From: Chthoniobacter sp.
GTDB taxonomy: Bacteria > Verrucomicrobiota > Verrucomicrobiia > Chthoniobacterales > Chthoniobacteraceae
Assembly (NCBI GenBank): GCA_021414005.1
Contig: JAIOPH010000023.1
Location: 182,390 to 246,389, forward strand
Reading direction: 5' to 3'
Length of the DNA: 64,000 bases
In this document: positions 37,004 through 45,733 of the stretch, piece after piece
Layout of the letters: each line of letters begins with the position of its first letter
How positions within the stretch are numbered: position 1 is the first letter of the stretch
Made by a program: the position numbers and the translations under genes
Notes under the pieces: generated by a model
The model's input: only the letters and a program-made list of their open reading frames with translations
Databases searched by the model: none
What the model was told of the DNA's origin: nothing

Positions 37004-38416
37004 ATGAAAGAATCCATCCAGATCGGCAAAACGGACTACGACCTGAAAGCCCTCACCAAGCTGCTCCGGCAGGTGGACGCCCAGGTTTTCAAGGACGAGA
37101 ACAAGTCCGTCTGTGGCTTCTCGCTCGGCACCGCGCCGCACGACCTCGGGCACAATGTCATCGTCATCGACGACGCTGCGCTCAAGCCGCCGCCGGTCGT
37201 GTTGAAAGACTTTTCGCGGACGCTGACCGAGCAGGAGCAGGCGATCGAAATCATCAAAATCGAGGACGACGAAGAGCTGCTGCTGCGCTGCTATGGCAAC
37301 GTGCTCGTGAGCGGCGAGGAGCGGGTCGTGGCGCTCTTTGACCCCGCGCTCAAGGCGACGGCGGCGGGGAAGGCGGGCGTTTCCTTCGAGGGGAAAATGT
37401 CCACGTTTGGCGGCTGGGGCGACACCGCGATGACGAAGCGCGAGGATCTCGCGTGGATCGAAAACGAAGCGCAGGCGGCGGCGTATCCGGGCTTCTTCAA
37501 TGCGCGCAAGGACTTCGAGGGCTTTGCCTGGCGGCTGCGCAAAGACGACGTGCCCTACGTGGCCTGCCGCTGGGATTACCGCGTGCTGCCGAAGTCGTAT
37601 CTCGCGCAACCGACCACCTGGGCCACGGTGACGAATCCCGCCAATGGCCGGACGATCCAGGCCCGGCCCATCGACTGGGGTCCGCACGAAATCAAAACCG
37701 GACGCGCGGCCGATCTCTCGCCGTTCGTCGCGACCAAGCTCGGATTGACCACGGACGACTTGGTGAAAGTGACCATTTCCACGCCCGCCGGGCTCGCCGC
37801 CAGCGGCGCGAAAATTCCCGATCCGATCGTCCCCGCGGTCACCGTCCCCGCCGGCGCGCGACCGTACGTTTTCCTCACTGGCGATTACGCCGTGCGCGGT
37901 CAACCGCGGCAACTCCAGGCCAAGGTCGAACGCTGCGCGCTGACCATTGATTTCCATTTCAACAGCAACGGATCGAGCGCGCTCGGCGGCGAAGTCTATT
38001 TCAAGGACGGCGACGCCAGGGCGAAGGACTTCGCCAAAGCGGTGATTGATGTCTTTCGCGGACTGAATCTCCCCGACCACGGCGATCCCCTCAAGCCGGC
38101 GGGCGGCAGCCGGGCCGCGTTCATCCAAGCCTACGCCTGTCCCGCCGTGCTGCTCGAACCGCTTTTCATTTCCAATCCCACGCAAGCCGCGTGGATTCGC
38201 GATCCCGCGAATCTCGCATCGCTCGGTCAGGGAATCGCACGCGCGATCAAGGCGAAGACAGCTAACGGCGACAAGATCGGCCTTTCCATCGGACACCTCG
38301 GCAAAGACTCCGCACCGAACGACCGCGGTGCGAAGCACGCCATCGAGGGCTGGGAGGCGGATTACGCCAAACGGCTCGCGGAAACCGTGGCGCGGCATCT
38401 CGAAATCCCGACGTGA
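37004..38416 (+). CDS. RlpA-like/N-acetylmuramoyl-L-alanine amidase-like fusion
   Basis: A 470-residue protein without a visible signal peptide. Residues about 150-262 end in a double-psi barrel-like stretch (DWGPHEIKTGRAADLSPFVA then LGLTTDDLVKVTI) that resembles RlpA. Residues about 289-430 resemble amidase_3: TIDFHFNSNGSSALGGEVYF with His318, and PAVLLEPLFISNPTQ with the catalytic-type Glu385. The usual first zinc motif GHGG is absent; the equivalent position reads LTGDYAVRG, so the zinc site is incomplete or rearranged. The N-terminal 150 residues are unassigned. Fifth gene of the caspase-led run, 39 bases after the lipoprotein. Confidence 0.72.
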   Translation: MKESIQIGKTDYDLKALTKLLRQVDAQVFKDENKSVCGFSLGTAPHDLGHNVIVIDDAALKPPPVVLKDFSRTLTEQEQAIEIIKIEDDEELLLRCYGNVLVSGEERVVALFDPALKATAAGKAGVSFEGKMSTFGGWGDTAMTKREDLAWIENEAQAAAYPGFFNARKDFEGFAWRLRKDDVPYVACRWDYRVLPKSYLAQPTTWATVTNPANGRTIQARPIDWGPHEIKTGRAADLSPFVATKLGLTTDDLVKVTISTPAGLAASGAKIPDPIVPAVTVPAGARPYVFLTGDYAVRGQPRQLQAKVERCALTIDFHFNSNGSSALGGEVYFKDGDARAKDFAKAVIDVFRGLNLPDHGDPLKPAGGSRAAFIQAYACPAVLLEPLFISNPTQAAWIRDPANLASLGQGIARAIKAKTANGDKIGLSIGHLGKDSAPNDRGAKHAIEGWEADYAKRLAETVARHLEIPT

Positions 38417-38459
38417 GTCGCGCCGCCTGATCACTCGAAACCATTCCCCATCTCTTCCC

Positions 38460-39278
38460 ATGCCTACCGCCTTTTCCGTCGCCTCCTGGAACGTCGAACA
38501 CTTCAAAAACGCACCCACTCGCGTGGGCGATGTCATCACCCTTTTAGCCAGCCTCAACCCGGATGTGTTCGCGCTCTACGAAGTCGAGGGCAAGGACGTC
38601 TTCGGCGAACTGGTGGCGAAAATGCCGGGCTATCAGTTTCACATCACCGAGGGACCGCAGGTGCAGGAAATTCTTGTCGGCGTGCGCAGTGGGCTGACGG
38701 CGTTCTTCACGCAAAAATTGGAATTCAAGGCGGGCGCGAGTGCGATGCGGCCCGGCGCGCTGCTCACGGTAACAGTCGGCGGCGAGAGTTACCCCATCCT
38801 TTTTCTACACCTCAGCTCCGGCCCCGATCCGCGCGGCTGGGGTCTGCGGGATGACATGCTGGAGCGCGCCCTGGAGTTTCGTCGCACCCTTCAGGATTCC
38901 TCGCCGAACCCGGATAGGCCGGTGAACTACTTGTTCCTCGGCGACCTCAACACGATGGGTATGCAGTACCTATTTAAGGAGAACAACATTCTCCCCGAGG
39001 TGGAGGTAAAGAAGATCGAGGCCATCGCGAAGAAGCGAGACATGCGGGCGCTGCGGAAGAGCCAGCCGCATACGTGGTCCAATGGGAGCAAAAGTAAGTT
39101 CAAGCCGAGCAACCTTGATCACGTTATTGCCGCGGATCACCTCAAGTTCACCCAGTTCAGCGGGGCCGATGTTCGCGTGTTGGGCTGGCCGGAAGAGCCA
39201 ACCGCGGCCGCGCGGGATGCATGGATCAAGCGCTTTTCCGATCACGGCATCCTCTACTTCGAGGTGCAGCACGCCTGA
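38460..39278 (+). CDS. endonuclease/exonuclease/phosphatase-family protein
   Basis: A 272-residue member of the EEP superfamily of Mg-dependent phosphodiesterases and phosphatases. All core motifs are visible: ASWNVEHF, the acidic YEVEG, LFLGDLNTMG, SNLDHVIAADHL and the terminal FSDHGILYFE. Substrates across the family include DNA, RNA, phosphoinositides and sphingomyelin, so activity cannot be fixed. No signal peptide. It is the last gene of the caspase-led run, 43 bases after the amidase-like gene. The start at 38460 was chosen as the beginning of the conserved domain. Confidence 0.85.
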   Translation: MPTAFSVASWNVEHFKNAPTRVGDVITLLASLNPDVFALYEVEGKDVFGELVAKMPGYQFHITEGPQVQEILVGVRSGLTAFFTQKLEFKAGASAMRPGALLTVTVGGESYPILFLHLSSGPDPRGWGLRDDMLERALEFRRTLQDSSPNPDRPVNYLFLGDLNTMGMQYLFKENNILPEVEVKKIEAIAKKRDMRALRKSQPHTWSNGSKSKFKPSNLDHVIAADHLKFTQFSGADVRVLGWPEEPTAAARDAWIKRFSDHGILYFEVQHA

Positions 39279-39290
39279 CCGACGCGGCGC

Positions 39291-39527
39291 TTATTCTCCA
39301 GCGGTGATGCCACTGCGCGCGGAGCCGACCTCGAAACGCGGTCGGCGGGGGTGGATTGTGCGGGTGAGATTTTGTGCGTCCACCGCGGACTGGCGCACGG
39401 CGGGTGCGGCGCTCTCGGGCACGGCCCATGAACCCCAGGTGGCGGGCGAAAGAGAGCGACCGAAAAGCGGCAGTTCGGCTTTGGCGCGGCTCTGGCGGGG
39501 TTTGATGGAGAAAGTGGGTGACGGCAT
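39291..39527 (-). CDS. small hypothetical protein
   Basis: A possible 78-residue gene 24 bases downstream of the PEP-CTERM gene on the same strand. Codon third positions are mostly C or G, as in real genes here, and the ATG (39527) lies in a sensible place. The sequence is basic and Pro/Ser/Arg-rich (PRQSRAKAELPLFGRS, HPRRPRFEVGSARS) with no known domain. It could be a chance open frame. Confidence 0.4.
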   Translation of the reverse strand: MPSPTFSIKPRQSRAKAELPLFGRSLSPATWGSWAVPESAAPAVRQSAVDAQNLTRTIHPRRPRFEVGSARSGITAGE

Positions 39528-39551
39528 AAGGCTTGGTTTGCGTCGAACGTT

Positions 39552-40556
39552 TCAGCGCGGCGGTGTCCGGCGAGGACGCCGCAGGAGGAGCGTGCCGCCA
39601 AGGGCGAGGAGCGTGGCACCGGCGGGCTCGGGCACGACCGAGCCGATGACGCCGATGTAGATCGGATCGGGGTCGAACCCGGTGGCTCCGAAGGTGGAGT
39701 TGGGATTCATGCCGGGCAGGGTTCCGACGCTAGGTTTCGCGAGGGTACCGCCTGGGTCGCTGAAGACTACCTGTCCGCTTTGTACAAAGGTGCCGACGGT
39801 GTTGATGCGGTCGGTCGGCATCATGTTGGCGATTTGGATCTGATCAATGAGCGTGCCGTTGGGCAGGCCGAGATCGGTGAGATCGAAGACCGTGGCAAAA
39901 GCGCCATCGGCGGTCACCGGCGTTTCGGTGTAGGTCTGAAACGAATTGACCGAGCGGTAATACCAGAGCGAGTAACCGTCGCCGGTCAGATGCACGCGCA
40001 CCATTTGCCCCTCGGAGGCCGTGGCGGAACTGCCGGACTCGTAGATGATGAATTCATCACCGGGGCCGTTGGCTAGGCTGCGTCCGCCGCTCCAGGTGAT
40101 GGTGATGCCGTTGCGCGCGATGGTGCCGTTGTCGCCGGCGGGGAGATTGATACCGGAGGAAAAGAGCGACCCATCGGTGTTGTTATAGGGAACAGGCTGC
40201 ACGAGACCGTGCTGGGCATTGGCCTGCATGCCCAGGGTGAGAGTGGGATTGAAGCCGGGCACGCCAAAGAATCCGGCATTCGCATTTCCGCTCGTGGCGA
40301 GAAAACCCACGGAGCGAGTAATGAGGAGCGATGGGACGCTGACCGAAGTGAACTGTGCGCCGCCCAGGTTGGGACCGTTGTCGATAAGTCCGAGAATGTT
40401 TGGCGTTTTATCCTGATCCCAGGAGTAACCCGCAAAACTGAAAGTGGCGGCGGAGACAGGTTGGACCTGCAGAACGACAGCAACAAATGCCGTAAATAGA
40501 GCGATAAGCGCAGGCCCGCTACGATCGGGGCCTTGATGGACTGCGTGCGATTTCAT
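39552..40556 (-). CDS. PEP-CTERM sorting-domain protein
   Basis: A 334-residue secreted protein with an N-terminal signal (ALIALFTAFVAVVLQVQPVSA) and a C-terminal exosortase signal: PEP-like VPEPAGATLLALGGTLLL followed by RRPRR. The body is Gly/Asn/Thr-rich and predicted all-beta. Such proteins are sorted and probably anchored or released at the surface by an exosortase (EpsH) encoded elsewhere, often linked to exopolysaccharide. It is divergent from a second PEP-CTERM gene, with 121 bases between the two starts, so they may share regulation. Confidence 0.88.
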   Translation of the reverse strand: MKSHAVHQGPDRSGPALIALFTAFVAVVLQVQPVSAATFSFAGYSWDQDKTPNILGLIDNGPNLGGAQFTSVSVPSLLITRSVGFLATSGNANAGFFGVPGFNPTLTLGMQANAQHGLVQPVPYNNTDGSLFSSGINLPAGDNGTIARNGITITWSGGRSLANGPGDEFIIYESGSSATASEGQMVRVHLTGDGYSLWYYRSVNSFQTYTETPVTADGAFATVFDLTDLGLPNGTLIDQIQIANMMPTDRINTVGTFVQSGQVVFSDPGGTLAKPSVGTLPGMNPNSTFGATGFDPDPIYIGVIGSVVPEPAGATLLALGGTLLLRRPRRTPPR

Positions 40557-40677
40557 GGTGCCTCCGCCACTGCAGCCCTCGTGCCATTCGCCCCGACTGG
40601 CTCACAATTGAGAGAATCTGTGGAGACACTGCTTGACGGCGACCATCCACGTCGGTCAGCGTGCGAGGCACTTTCCC

Positions 40678-41781
40678 GTGAAACTTACCCACCGACACTC
40701 ATTCATCATTGCCGCCATGGGCGGACTTACTTTCCTTTCCGCGCTGGCCCAGGCCGCGCCACAATACACCGTCACCGATCTGGGCACGCTCGGTGGAGTG
40801 ACCAGCCTGGGCTTTGGCCTCAACGGCGCGGGGCAGGTGACGGGTTACTCCACATTGACTGGGAGCAGTGCCCGGCATGCGGTGTTGTGGCCTGGTGGGC
40901 CAATCGTGGATCTTGGGACGCTCGGCGGGACGGACAGTATTGGCTACGACATTAACACCTATGGCCAGGTGGCGGGGCACTCGCAGACCGCGGGCATCAG
41001 CGCGACGCACGCGGTGCGCTGGACCAACAACGTGCCGGCGGATCTCGGAACCCTCGGTGGCACCAAGAGCGAGGCTTATGGAATCAATGATGCGGGGCTG
41101 GTCGTCGGTTATTCGGATGTCACGGGTAACACCGGCTTTCGCGCGACGCTCTGGACGGGCAACACGCCGACGGACCTCGGAACGCTTGGTGGAAATAGTT
41201 CGGCGTTTGGCGTCAATTCCGCCGGCCATGTCGCCGGTTATTCGTTCCTGACCGGAGGCGTCTTTTTTCATGCTGCGGTCTGGATGGGTGCCGGCCCTGT
41301 TGATCTGGGTGCGCTCGGCGGAGACTTCAGCGTGGCCTACGGCATCAATGACTTTGGGCAGGTGGCGGGCTATGGCTATGTGGCGGGTAATACGATGCAG
41401 CATGCCGCGCGCTGGAGCGGGGGAGTGCCGTTGGATCTGGGTACGCTCGGTGGTGGGGCGAGCGAAGGCTACGCGATCAACGGCGCGGGCGACGTGGTAG
41501 GCCTGTCTTACCTCGCGGGCGATTCGGTGCAGCACGCCTTTCTCTACACCGGCGGCACGATGTACGACTTGAACGACCTGCTCCTGCCGGGCTCCGGCGT
41601 GAGCGATGTGAAAGTGACGGTGCGCGGTGGCAGCATCAATGACCTCGGCCAGATCGCGGCATACGGAACGATCGCCGGCCAGACGCACGCGCTGCTCCTC
41701 TCGCCCGTGCCCGAGCCAGGAAGTGTCGCACTGCTGCTCGGTGCTGGTCTGCTCGTCGGGCTCCGCCGTCGCCGCGACTAG
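40678..41781 (+). CDS. HAF-repeat PEP-CTERM protein
   Basis: A 367-residue surface protein. At least six repeats of about 43 residues each carry a DLGTLGG block followed by a G-x-N-x-x-G-x-V-x-G-Y block, the HAF repeat pattern expected to form a beta-propeller. The C-terminus VPEPGSVALLLGAGLLVGL plus RRRR is a PEP-CTERM sorting signal. The start is uncertain: GTG at 40678 gives a good signal peptide (KLTHRHSFIIAAMGGL) with a GAGG element upstream, while a TTG at 40633 gives a 15-residue longer form. Its stop shares a CTAG with the opposing cyclophilin gene. Confidence 0.87.
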   Translation: MKLTHRHSFIIAAMGGLTFLSALAQAAPQYTVTDLGTLGGVTSLGFGLNGAGQVTGYSTLTGSSARHAVLWPGGPIVDLGTLGGTDSIGYDINTYGQVAGHSQTAGISATHAVRWTNNVPADLGTLGGTKSEAYGINDAGLVVGYSDVTGNTGFRATLWTGNTPTDLGTLGGNSSAFGVNSAGHVAGYSFLTGGVFFHAAVWMGAGPVDLGALGGDFSVAYGINDFGQVAGYGYVAGNTMQHAARWSGGVPLDLGTLGGGASEGYAINGAGDVVGLSYLAGDSVQHAFLYTGGTMYDLNDLLLPGSGVSDVKVTVRGGSINDLGQIAAYGTIAGQTHALLLSPVPEPGSVALLLGAGLLVGLRRRRD

Positions 41782-42914
41782 CGCTTTTCCAGTTTGAAAA
41801 TCAGGCCGTCGAGAACCGCATCTGTCTTTAGCTTGATTCGCCGACCATCGGTCATCGGATCTTCGGGCGGCAGGCGTTTGATAATCGCCGCGATGCTTTC
41901 CGCCGAGCGCGTGGTTGCGGCGGCGAGCAACTGCCGCACGGCTTCTTCCACCGAACTCGACGGCGTGGATTTCTCGCCGAGCGCGTCGGTTTCGAGAAAG
42001 TGCGCCACCGAGTCCGTGCCGATGCGGATGTGCCATTGGTCGGGCTGGGCAAAATAGATCGCGAGCGCTCCGCGTTTGGCGACGCCGAGCCGCGCGGCTT
42101 CGTGTGTGAGCCAGGCGTTGAGCTTGTCGCCGACAGCCTCGGCGGGCGGTTGCGCATAGACCCGCGCGGCGAGTTTGGTGCCGGTGAAGCGCTCGAAATT
42201 CACGAGTTTGTAGTTGAAGTGCTTCGCGCGATCCCACTCGGTTGGAAGGATTTTTTCCGGGTCGGCGAAAGGCGCATCCGGTCCCGGCTCGCGCGGACCG
42301 GAGTAGCGGCTGGAGCGTTCGACTAACGCCTTGAAGGTCGCCTCATCCGCGCGGAAAGCCTGCGCCGCCGGGCCGAGGCGCAGAATTTTTACCCGCATGG
42401 TGTCACCCTGTTTGATCTCGGGCAGCAGTTCCATCCCGCGGACCACACGGCCGAAGACGTTGTGTTGGTAGTTCAGCCGGTGCTGGGCGCTGAGCATCAG
42501 GCAAAACTGCGAGCCATTGGTGTCCGGGCCGTCGTTGCCCATTTGCAGCGTTCCCATCCCGTCGTGGCGCAGCCCCGGCACGATCTCATCGGGAAACAAG
42601 TAGCCGGCGTCGCCCTCGCCCGTGCCCTTCGGATCGCCGCCCTGCACGACGAGCCCCGGCACCACGCGGCACCACGTCAGTCCATCATAAAACGGTTTGC
42701 GCGGCTTCGGTCCCAGCCTGCCCTCGGCAAGGCAGATGTGGTTGATCACCGTCATCGGCACCTTTTCGTAAAACAGCTCGCACACCACCACTCCGCGCTC
42801 CGTGGTGATCTCGGTGTAAAGACCGTCCGGGAGCCCATGCGGATTCTCCGCGCGGCCGATCACGGCGACGCAAAGCGCGAACAGGAGAGCAAGGGAGAGC
42901 GAGGTGTTTTTCAT
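41778..42914 (-). CDS. cyclophilin-type peptidyl-prolyl isomerase, exported
   Basis: A 378-residue predicted periplasmic protein: signal peptide (residues 1-22), then a cyclophilin domain (about 30-190) with FYDGLTWCRVVPGLVVQGGDPKGTG, GTLQMGNDGPDTNGSQFCLM and VFGRVVRGMELL. These match the cis-trans proline isomerase core, although the conserved FHRVI region reads WCRVV. The C-terminal half (about 200-378) is an extra domain of unknown function. It lies 57 bases downstream of guaA on the same strand and could share its transcript. Confidence 0.9.
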   Translation of the reverse strand: MKNTSLSLALLFALCVAVIGRAENPHGLPDGLYTEITTERGVVVCELFYEKVPMTVINHICLAEGRLGPKPRKPFYDGLTWCRVVPGLVVQGGDPKGTGEGDAGYLFPDEIVPGLRHDGMGTLQMGNDGPDTNGSQFCLMLSAQHRLNYQHNVFGRVVRGMELLPEIKQGDTMRVKILRLGPAAQAFRADEATFKALVERSSRYSGPREPGPDAPFADPEKILPTEWDRAKHFNYKLVNFERFTGTKLAARVYAQPPAEAVGDKLNAWLTHEAARLGVAKRGALAIYFAQPDQWHIRIGTDSVAHFLETDALGEKSTPSSSVEEAVRQLLAAATTRSAESIAAIIKRLPPEDPMTDGRRIKLKTDAVLDGLIFKLEKR

Positions 42915-42971
42915 CAGGCGTGCAGTGCTACCAGAGTTTCCGCGCGGGTTACAGCGCCGTGTCCGCCGCAG

Positions 42972-44561
42972 TTACTCCCACTCGATGGTCGCTGGCGGCT
43001 TGCTGCTGATGTCGTAGCACACGCGGTTCACGCCTTTGACCTCGTTGATGATGCGCGTTGAGATCTTCGCGAGCAATTCGTACGGCAGGCGAACCCAGTC
43101 TGCGGTCATGCCGTCCTGCGATTCCACGATACGCAGCGCGATGGTGTTTTCGTAAGTCCGTTCGTCGCCCATCACGCCCACACTCTTCACCGGCAGCAGC
43201 ACGGCGAAGCTTTGCCAGACGCGGTAATACCAGTCGCTCGCCTTCATTTCGGAGACCACGATAGCGTCGGCCTCGCGCAGGATGCGCAGCCGCTCGCCGG
43301 TGATTTCACCGAGGATGCGCACGGCGAGGCCGGGGCCGGGGAACGGCTGGCGCAGCGTGACTTCCTTGGGCAGGCCGAGCTGTGCGCCGACTTCGCGGAC
43401 TTCGTCCTTGAAAAGTTCGCGCAGCGGCTCCACGAGCCTGAGCTTCATATTCTTCGGCAGGCCACCGACGTTGTGGTGGCTCTTGATCAAAGCGGCGGGG
43501 TTGCCGGCGATGGCGACGCTTTCGATGACGTCGGGATAGAGCGTGCCTTGGGCGAGGAATTTGAAACGGGTTTTAGTTCCGATTTTGGTTAGCGATTTAA
43601 CGGCGTCGTCGAACACGCGCACAAACTCATTGCCGATGATCTTCCGTTTGCGCTCGGGCGACGTGACGCCTTTCAAGCGCCCGAGGAAGCGTGCCGCCGC
43701 GCGGACGGTCTTGAGTTTGATGTGAAAGTTGTCGCCAAAAAGCCGCTGCACCGCGTCGGCCTCGTTGGCGCGGAGCAGACCATTGTCCACAAAAACACAC
43801 GTGAGCTGGTCGCCGATGGCCTTGTGCAAAAGCGCCGCCGCCACGCTGCTGTCCACCCCGCCGCTCAGGCCGAGCAGGACATGATCGCCGCCCACCTGCT
43901 CGCGGATTTGCGCGCAGATCTGGTCGATGAAAGAACCCATCGTCCAATCCATTTTGCACCCGCAGATTTCGTAGAGAAAATTCGCCAGCAGCTCCTTGCC
44001 GCGCGGCGTGTGGACGACTTCGGGATGAAACTGCAGACCGTAGAATTTTTTCTTCGGTTGCTCGATCGCGGCGAACGGCGAGTTATCCGTCGTTGCCACC
44101 GTGCGAAAGCCGCGCGGCAGTTTGGTCAGCTTGTCGCCGTGGCTGTTCCAGATGTCGATGGCCGCAGGCAGCCCGCGGAAAAGCGGACACGCCCGCTCTT
44201 TGACCTGAAGCAATCCGCTGCCGTACTCGCGCCGCGCACTGTGCTCCACTTTACCGCCGAGATGGTGCCCCATGAGTTGCATGCCGTAGCAGATGCCGAG
44301 GATCGGCAGACCGAGGTCGAAAATCGCGCGGTCGGGCTGCGGCGCGTCCTTGCCATACACGCTCGATGGGCCGCCGCTCAGGATGATGCCGCGCGGCTGG
44401 AGCGCGGCGATTTCCTTCGCCGACAAATCGCAGCGCACGATCTGCGAATAGACCTGACACTCGCGGACGCGCCGCGCAATGACCTGCGTGTATTGCGATC
44501 CGAAATCGAGGATGACGATCCGCGATGCCGCCAGCGTTTCCGCGGAGCTAGTAGCCGACAC
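42972..44561 (-). CDS. guaA: GMP synthase (glutamine-hydrolysing)
   Basis: A 529-residue enzyme converting XMP to GMP. The N-terminal class I amidotransferase domain has the nucleophile in [10 protein letters not shown] and the histidine in [11 protein letters not shown]. The ATP pyrophosphatase P-loop is [16 protein letters not shown]. The C-terminal dimerisation domain ends KPPATIEWE, as in all GuaA. The initiation codon is GTG at 44561; no nearer ATG exists before the conserved [11 protein letters not shown]. Its first 14 bases overlap the end of the small lipoprotein gene, so the two are translationally linked. Confidence 0.97.
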   Translation of the reverse strand: MSATSSAETLAASRIVILDFGSQYTQVIARRVRECQVYSQIVRCDLSAKEIAALQPRGIILSGGPSSVYGKDAPQPDRAIFDLGLPILGICYGMQLMGHHLGGKVEHSARREYGSGLLQVKERACPLFRGLPAAIDIWNSHGDKLTKLPRGFRTVATTDNSPFAAIEQPKKKFYGLQFHPEVVHTPRGKELLANFLYEICGCKMDWTMGSFIDQICAQIREQVGGDHVLLGLSGGVDSSVAAALLHKAIGDQLTCVFVDNGLLRANEADAVQRLFGDNFHIKLKTVRAAARFLGRLKGVTSPERKRKIIGNEFVRVFDDAVKSLTKIGTKTRFKFLAQGTLYPDVIESVAIAGNPAALIKSHHNVGGLPKNMKLRLVEPLRELFKDEVREVGAQLGLPKEVTLRQPFPGPGLAVRILGEITGERLRILREADAIVVSEMKASDWYYRVWQSFAVLLPVKSVGVMGDERTYENTIALRIVESQDGMTADWVRLPYELLAKISTRIINEVKGVNRVCYDISSKPPATIEWE

Positions 44562-44748
44562 GGGTATTCTCGCGGATGAGCGGATCGCCGGAACGGTCCG
44601 GCTGGGTCAGTTGTCCTTCGCCGAGCACGCCGCGTTGGAATTTTTCCGCGGCATTGGGCCGGTTACGATCCGGCGGCACATCGGTTTCGCAACCGCTGAA
44701 AAGGAGGCCCGCGCCGGTGAGCACGATGGAGGCAAGGATGGCTTTCAT
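44548..44748 (-). CDS. small lipoprotein
   Basis: A 66-residue predicted lipoprotein: [20 protein letters not shown] with lipidated Cys20, followed by a short Asp/Arg/Pro-rich tail ([20 protein letters not shown] and so on) and no domain. The start at 44748 gives a clean lipobox. It precedes guaA and overlaps its GTG start by 14 bases. Short tails of this kind are common in outer-membrane anchoring or assembly lipoproteins, but no function can be assigned. Confidence 0.65.
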   Translation of the reverse strand: MKAILASIVLTGAGLLFSGCETDVPPDRNRPNAAEKFQRGVLGEGQLTQPDRSGDPLIRENTRVGY

Positions 44749-44846
44749 GCCTCGCAGTAGATAGCGCGGGAGGCTGCGAGGGGAAGGTGAAAATCGCCGC
44801 CAGACACGATTGCGCGGCACGGTTCGCTGCGCCATAAACACCACCC

Positions 44847-45443
44847 ATGATCGCTGCGGAACTCCTCCTTCACGCCTACCGCTCCGCGGTCTTCCCCATG
44901 GCCGCGCCGGATGGGGAACTCCTGTGGTTTTCCCCGGATCCGCGCGCCATCATCCCGCTCGACGGCGGCTTCCACATCCCGCATGGCCTCCGCCGGACTT
45001 TGCAAAAGGACCGCTTCGAAATCCGGGTGAACGCAGACTTCGAGGCCGTGATGCGGGCTTGCGCCGTGCGGGACGAGACGTGGATCAATGAGGAGATCAT
45101 CGCCAGCTACGTGAACCTTCACCGTCTCGGCCACGCCCACTCCGTGGAGGCTTGGTTCGATGGCCGCCTCGCCGGCGGGCTCTACGGCGTGGCGCTCGGC
45201 GGCGCGTTCTTTGGCGAGTCCATGTTTCACACCGTCACCGACGCCTCAAAGGTCGCGCTCCACGCCCTCGTCGTCCGGCTCCGCGCCCGCGGCTTTCATC
45301 TGCTCGACACCCAGTGGCTCACCCCGCACCTCATCACATTTGGTGCTTACGAAATCTCCCGCGCCACCTACTGCCGCCGCCTCCGCGCCTGCGTGGACTT
45401 GCCCTGCGACTTCGTTGATCGGCACTCGTGCTCACCACTTTGA
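44847..45443 (+). CDS. aat: leucyl/phenylalanyl-tRNA-protein transferase
   Basis: A 198-residue enzyme adding Leu or Phe to proteins with N-terminal Lys or Arg, marking them for ClpS/ClpAP degradation. Conserved phrases are LLHAYRSAVFPMA, LLWFSPDPRAIIPLD, TWINEEIIASYVNLHRLGHAHSVEAW, GGLYGVALGGAFFGESMFH and LLDTQWLTPHLITFGAYEISR. It is complete, and the ATG lies 98 bases from the divergent lipoprotein start. A tRNA-Ala gene follows downstream. Confidence 0.95.
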   Translation: MIAAELLLHAYRSAVFPMAAPDGELLWFSPDPRAIIPLDGGFHIPHGLRRTLQKDRFEIRVNADFEAVMRACAVRDETWINEEIIASYVNLHRLGHAHSVEAWFDGRLAGGLYGVALGGAFFGESMFHTVTDASKVALHALVVRLRARGFHLLDTQWLTPHLITFGAYEISRATYCRRLRACVDLPCDFVDRHSCSPL

Positions 45444-45629
45444 ATGCCGCTTTTTTTCTTGATCGGCTGATTTTTCGCGCCAATAGTCACCGCCCGCTGC
45501 CGAAAGCCGAGAGACGAAGTTTTGCTCCGTCTTGAGCCTCACCAGATCATAAAACCGTGAGGGCATTTTCGGAGTGGTTTCACCAACGACATTTCCACAT
45601 TGGAAATTGTAGGCAGTGAGATCGAGATA

Positions 45630-45702
<73 letters not shown>

Positions 45703-45733
45703 GTTTCCGTAAAAAAAGCGGCTCGCGGTATCG

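Noticed and set aside
33541..39278. Assignment of the caspase-led genes to a known anti-phage system
   Set aside because: There is no CRISPR, reverse transcriptase, STAND ATPase or cyclic-nucleotide synthase nearby; only the caspase domain recalls such systems, so defence is left as one hypothesis.
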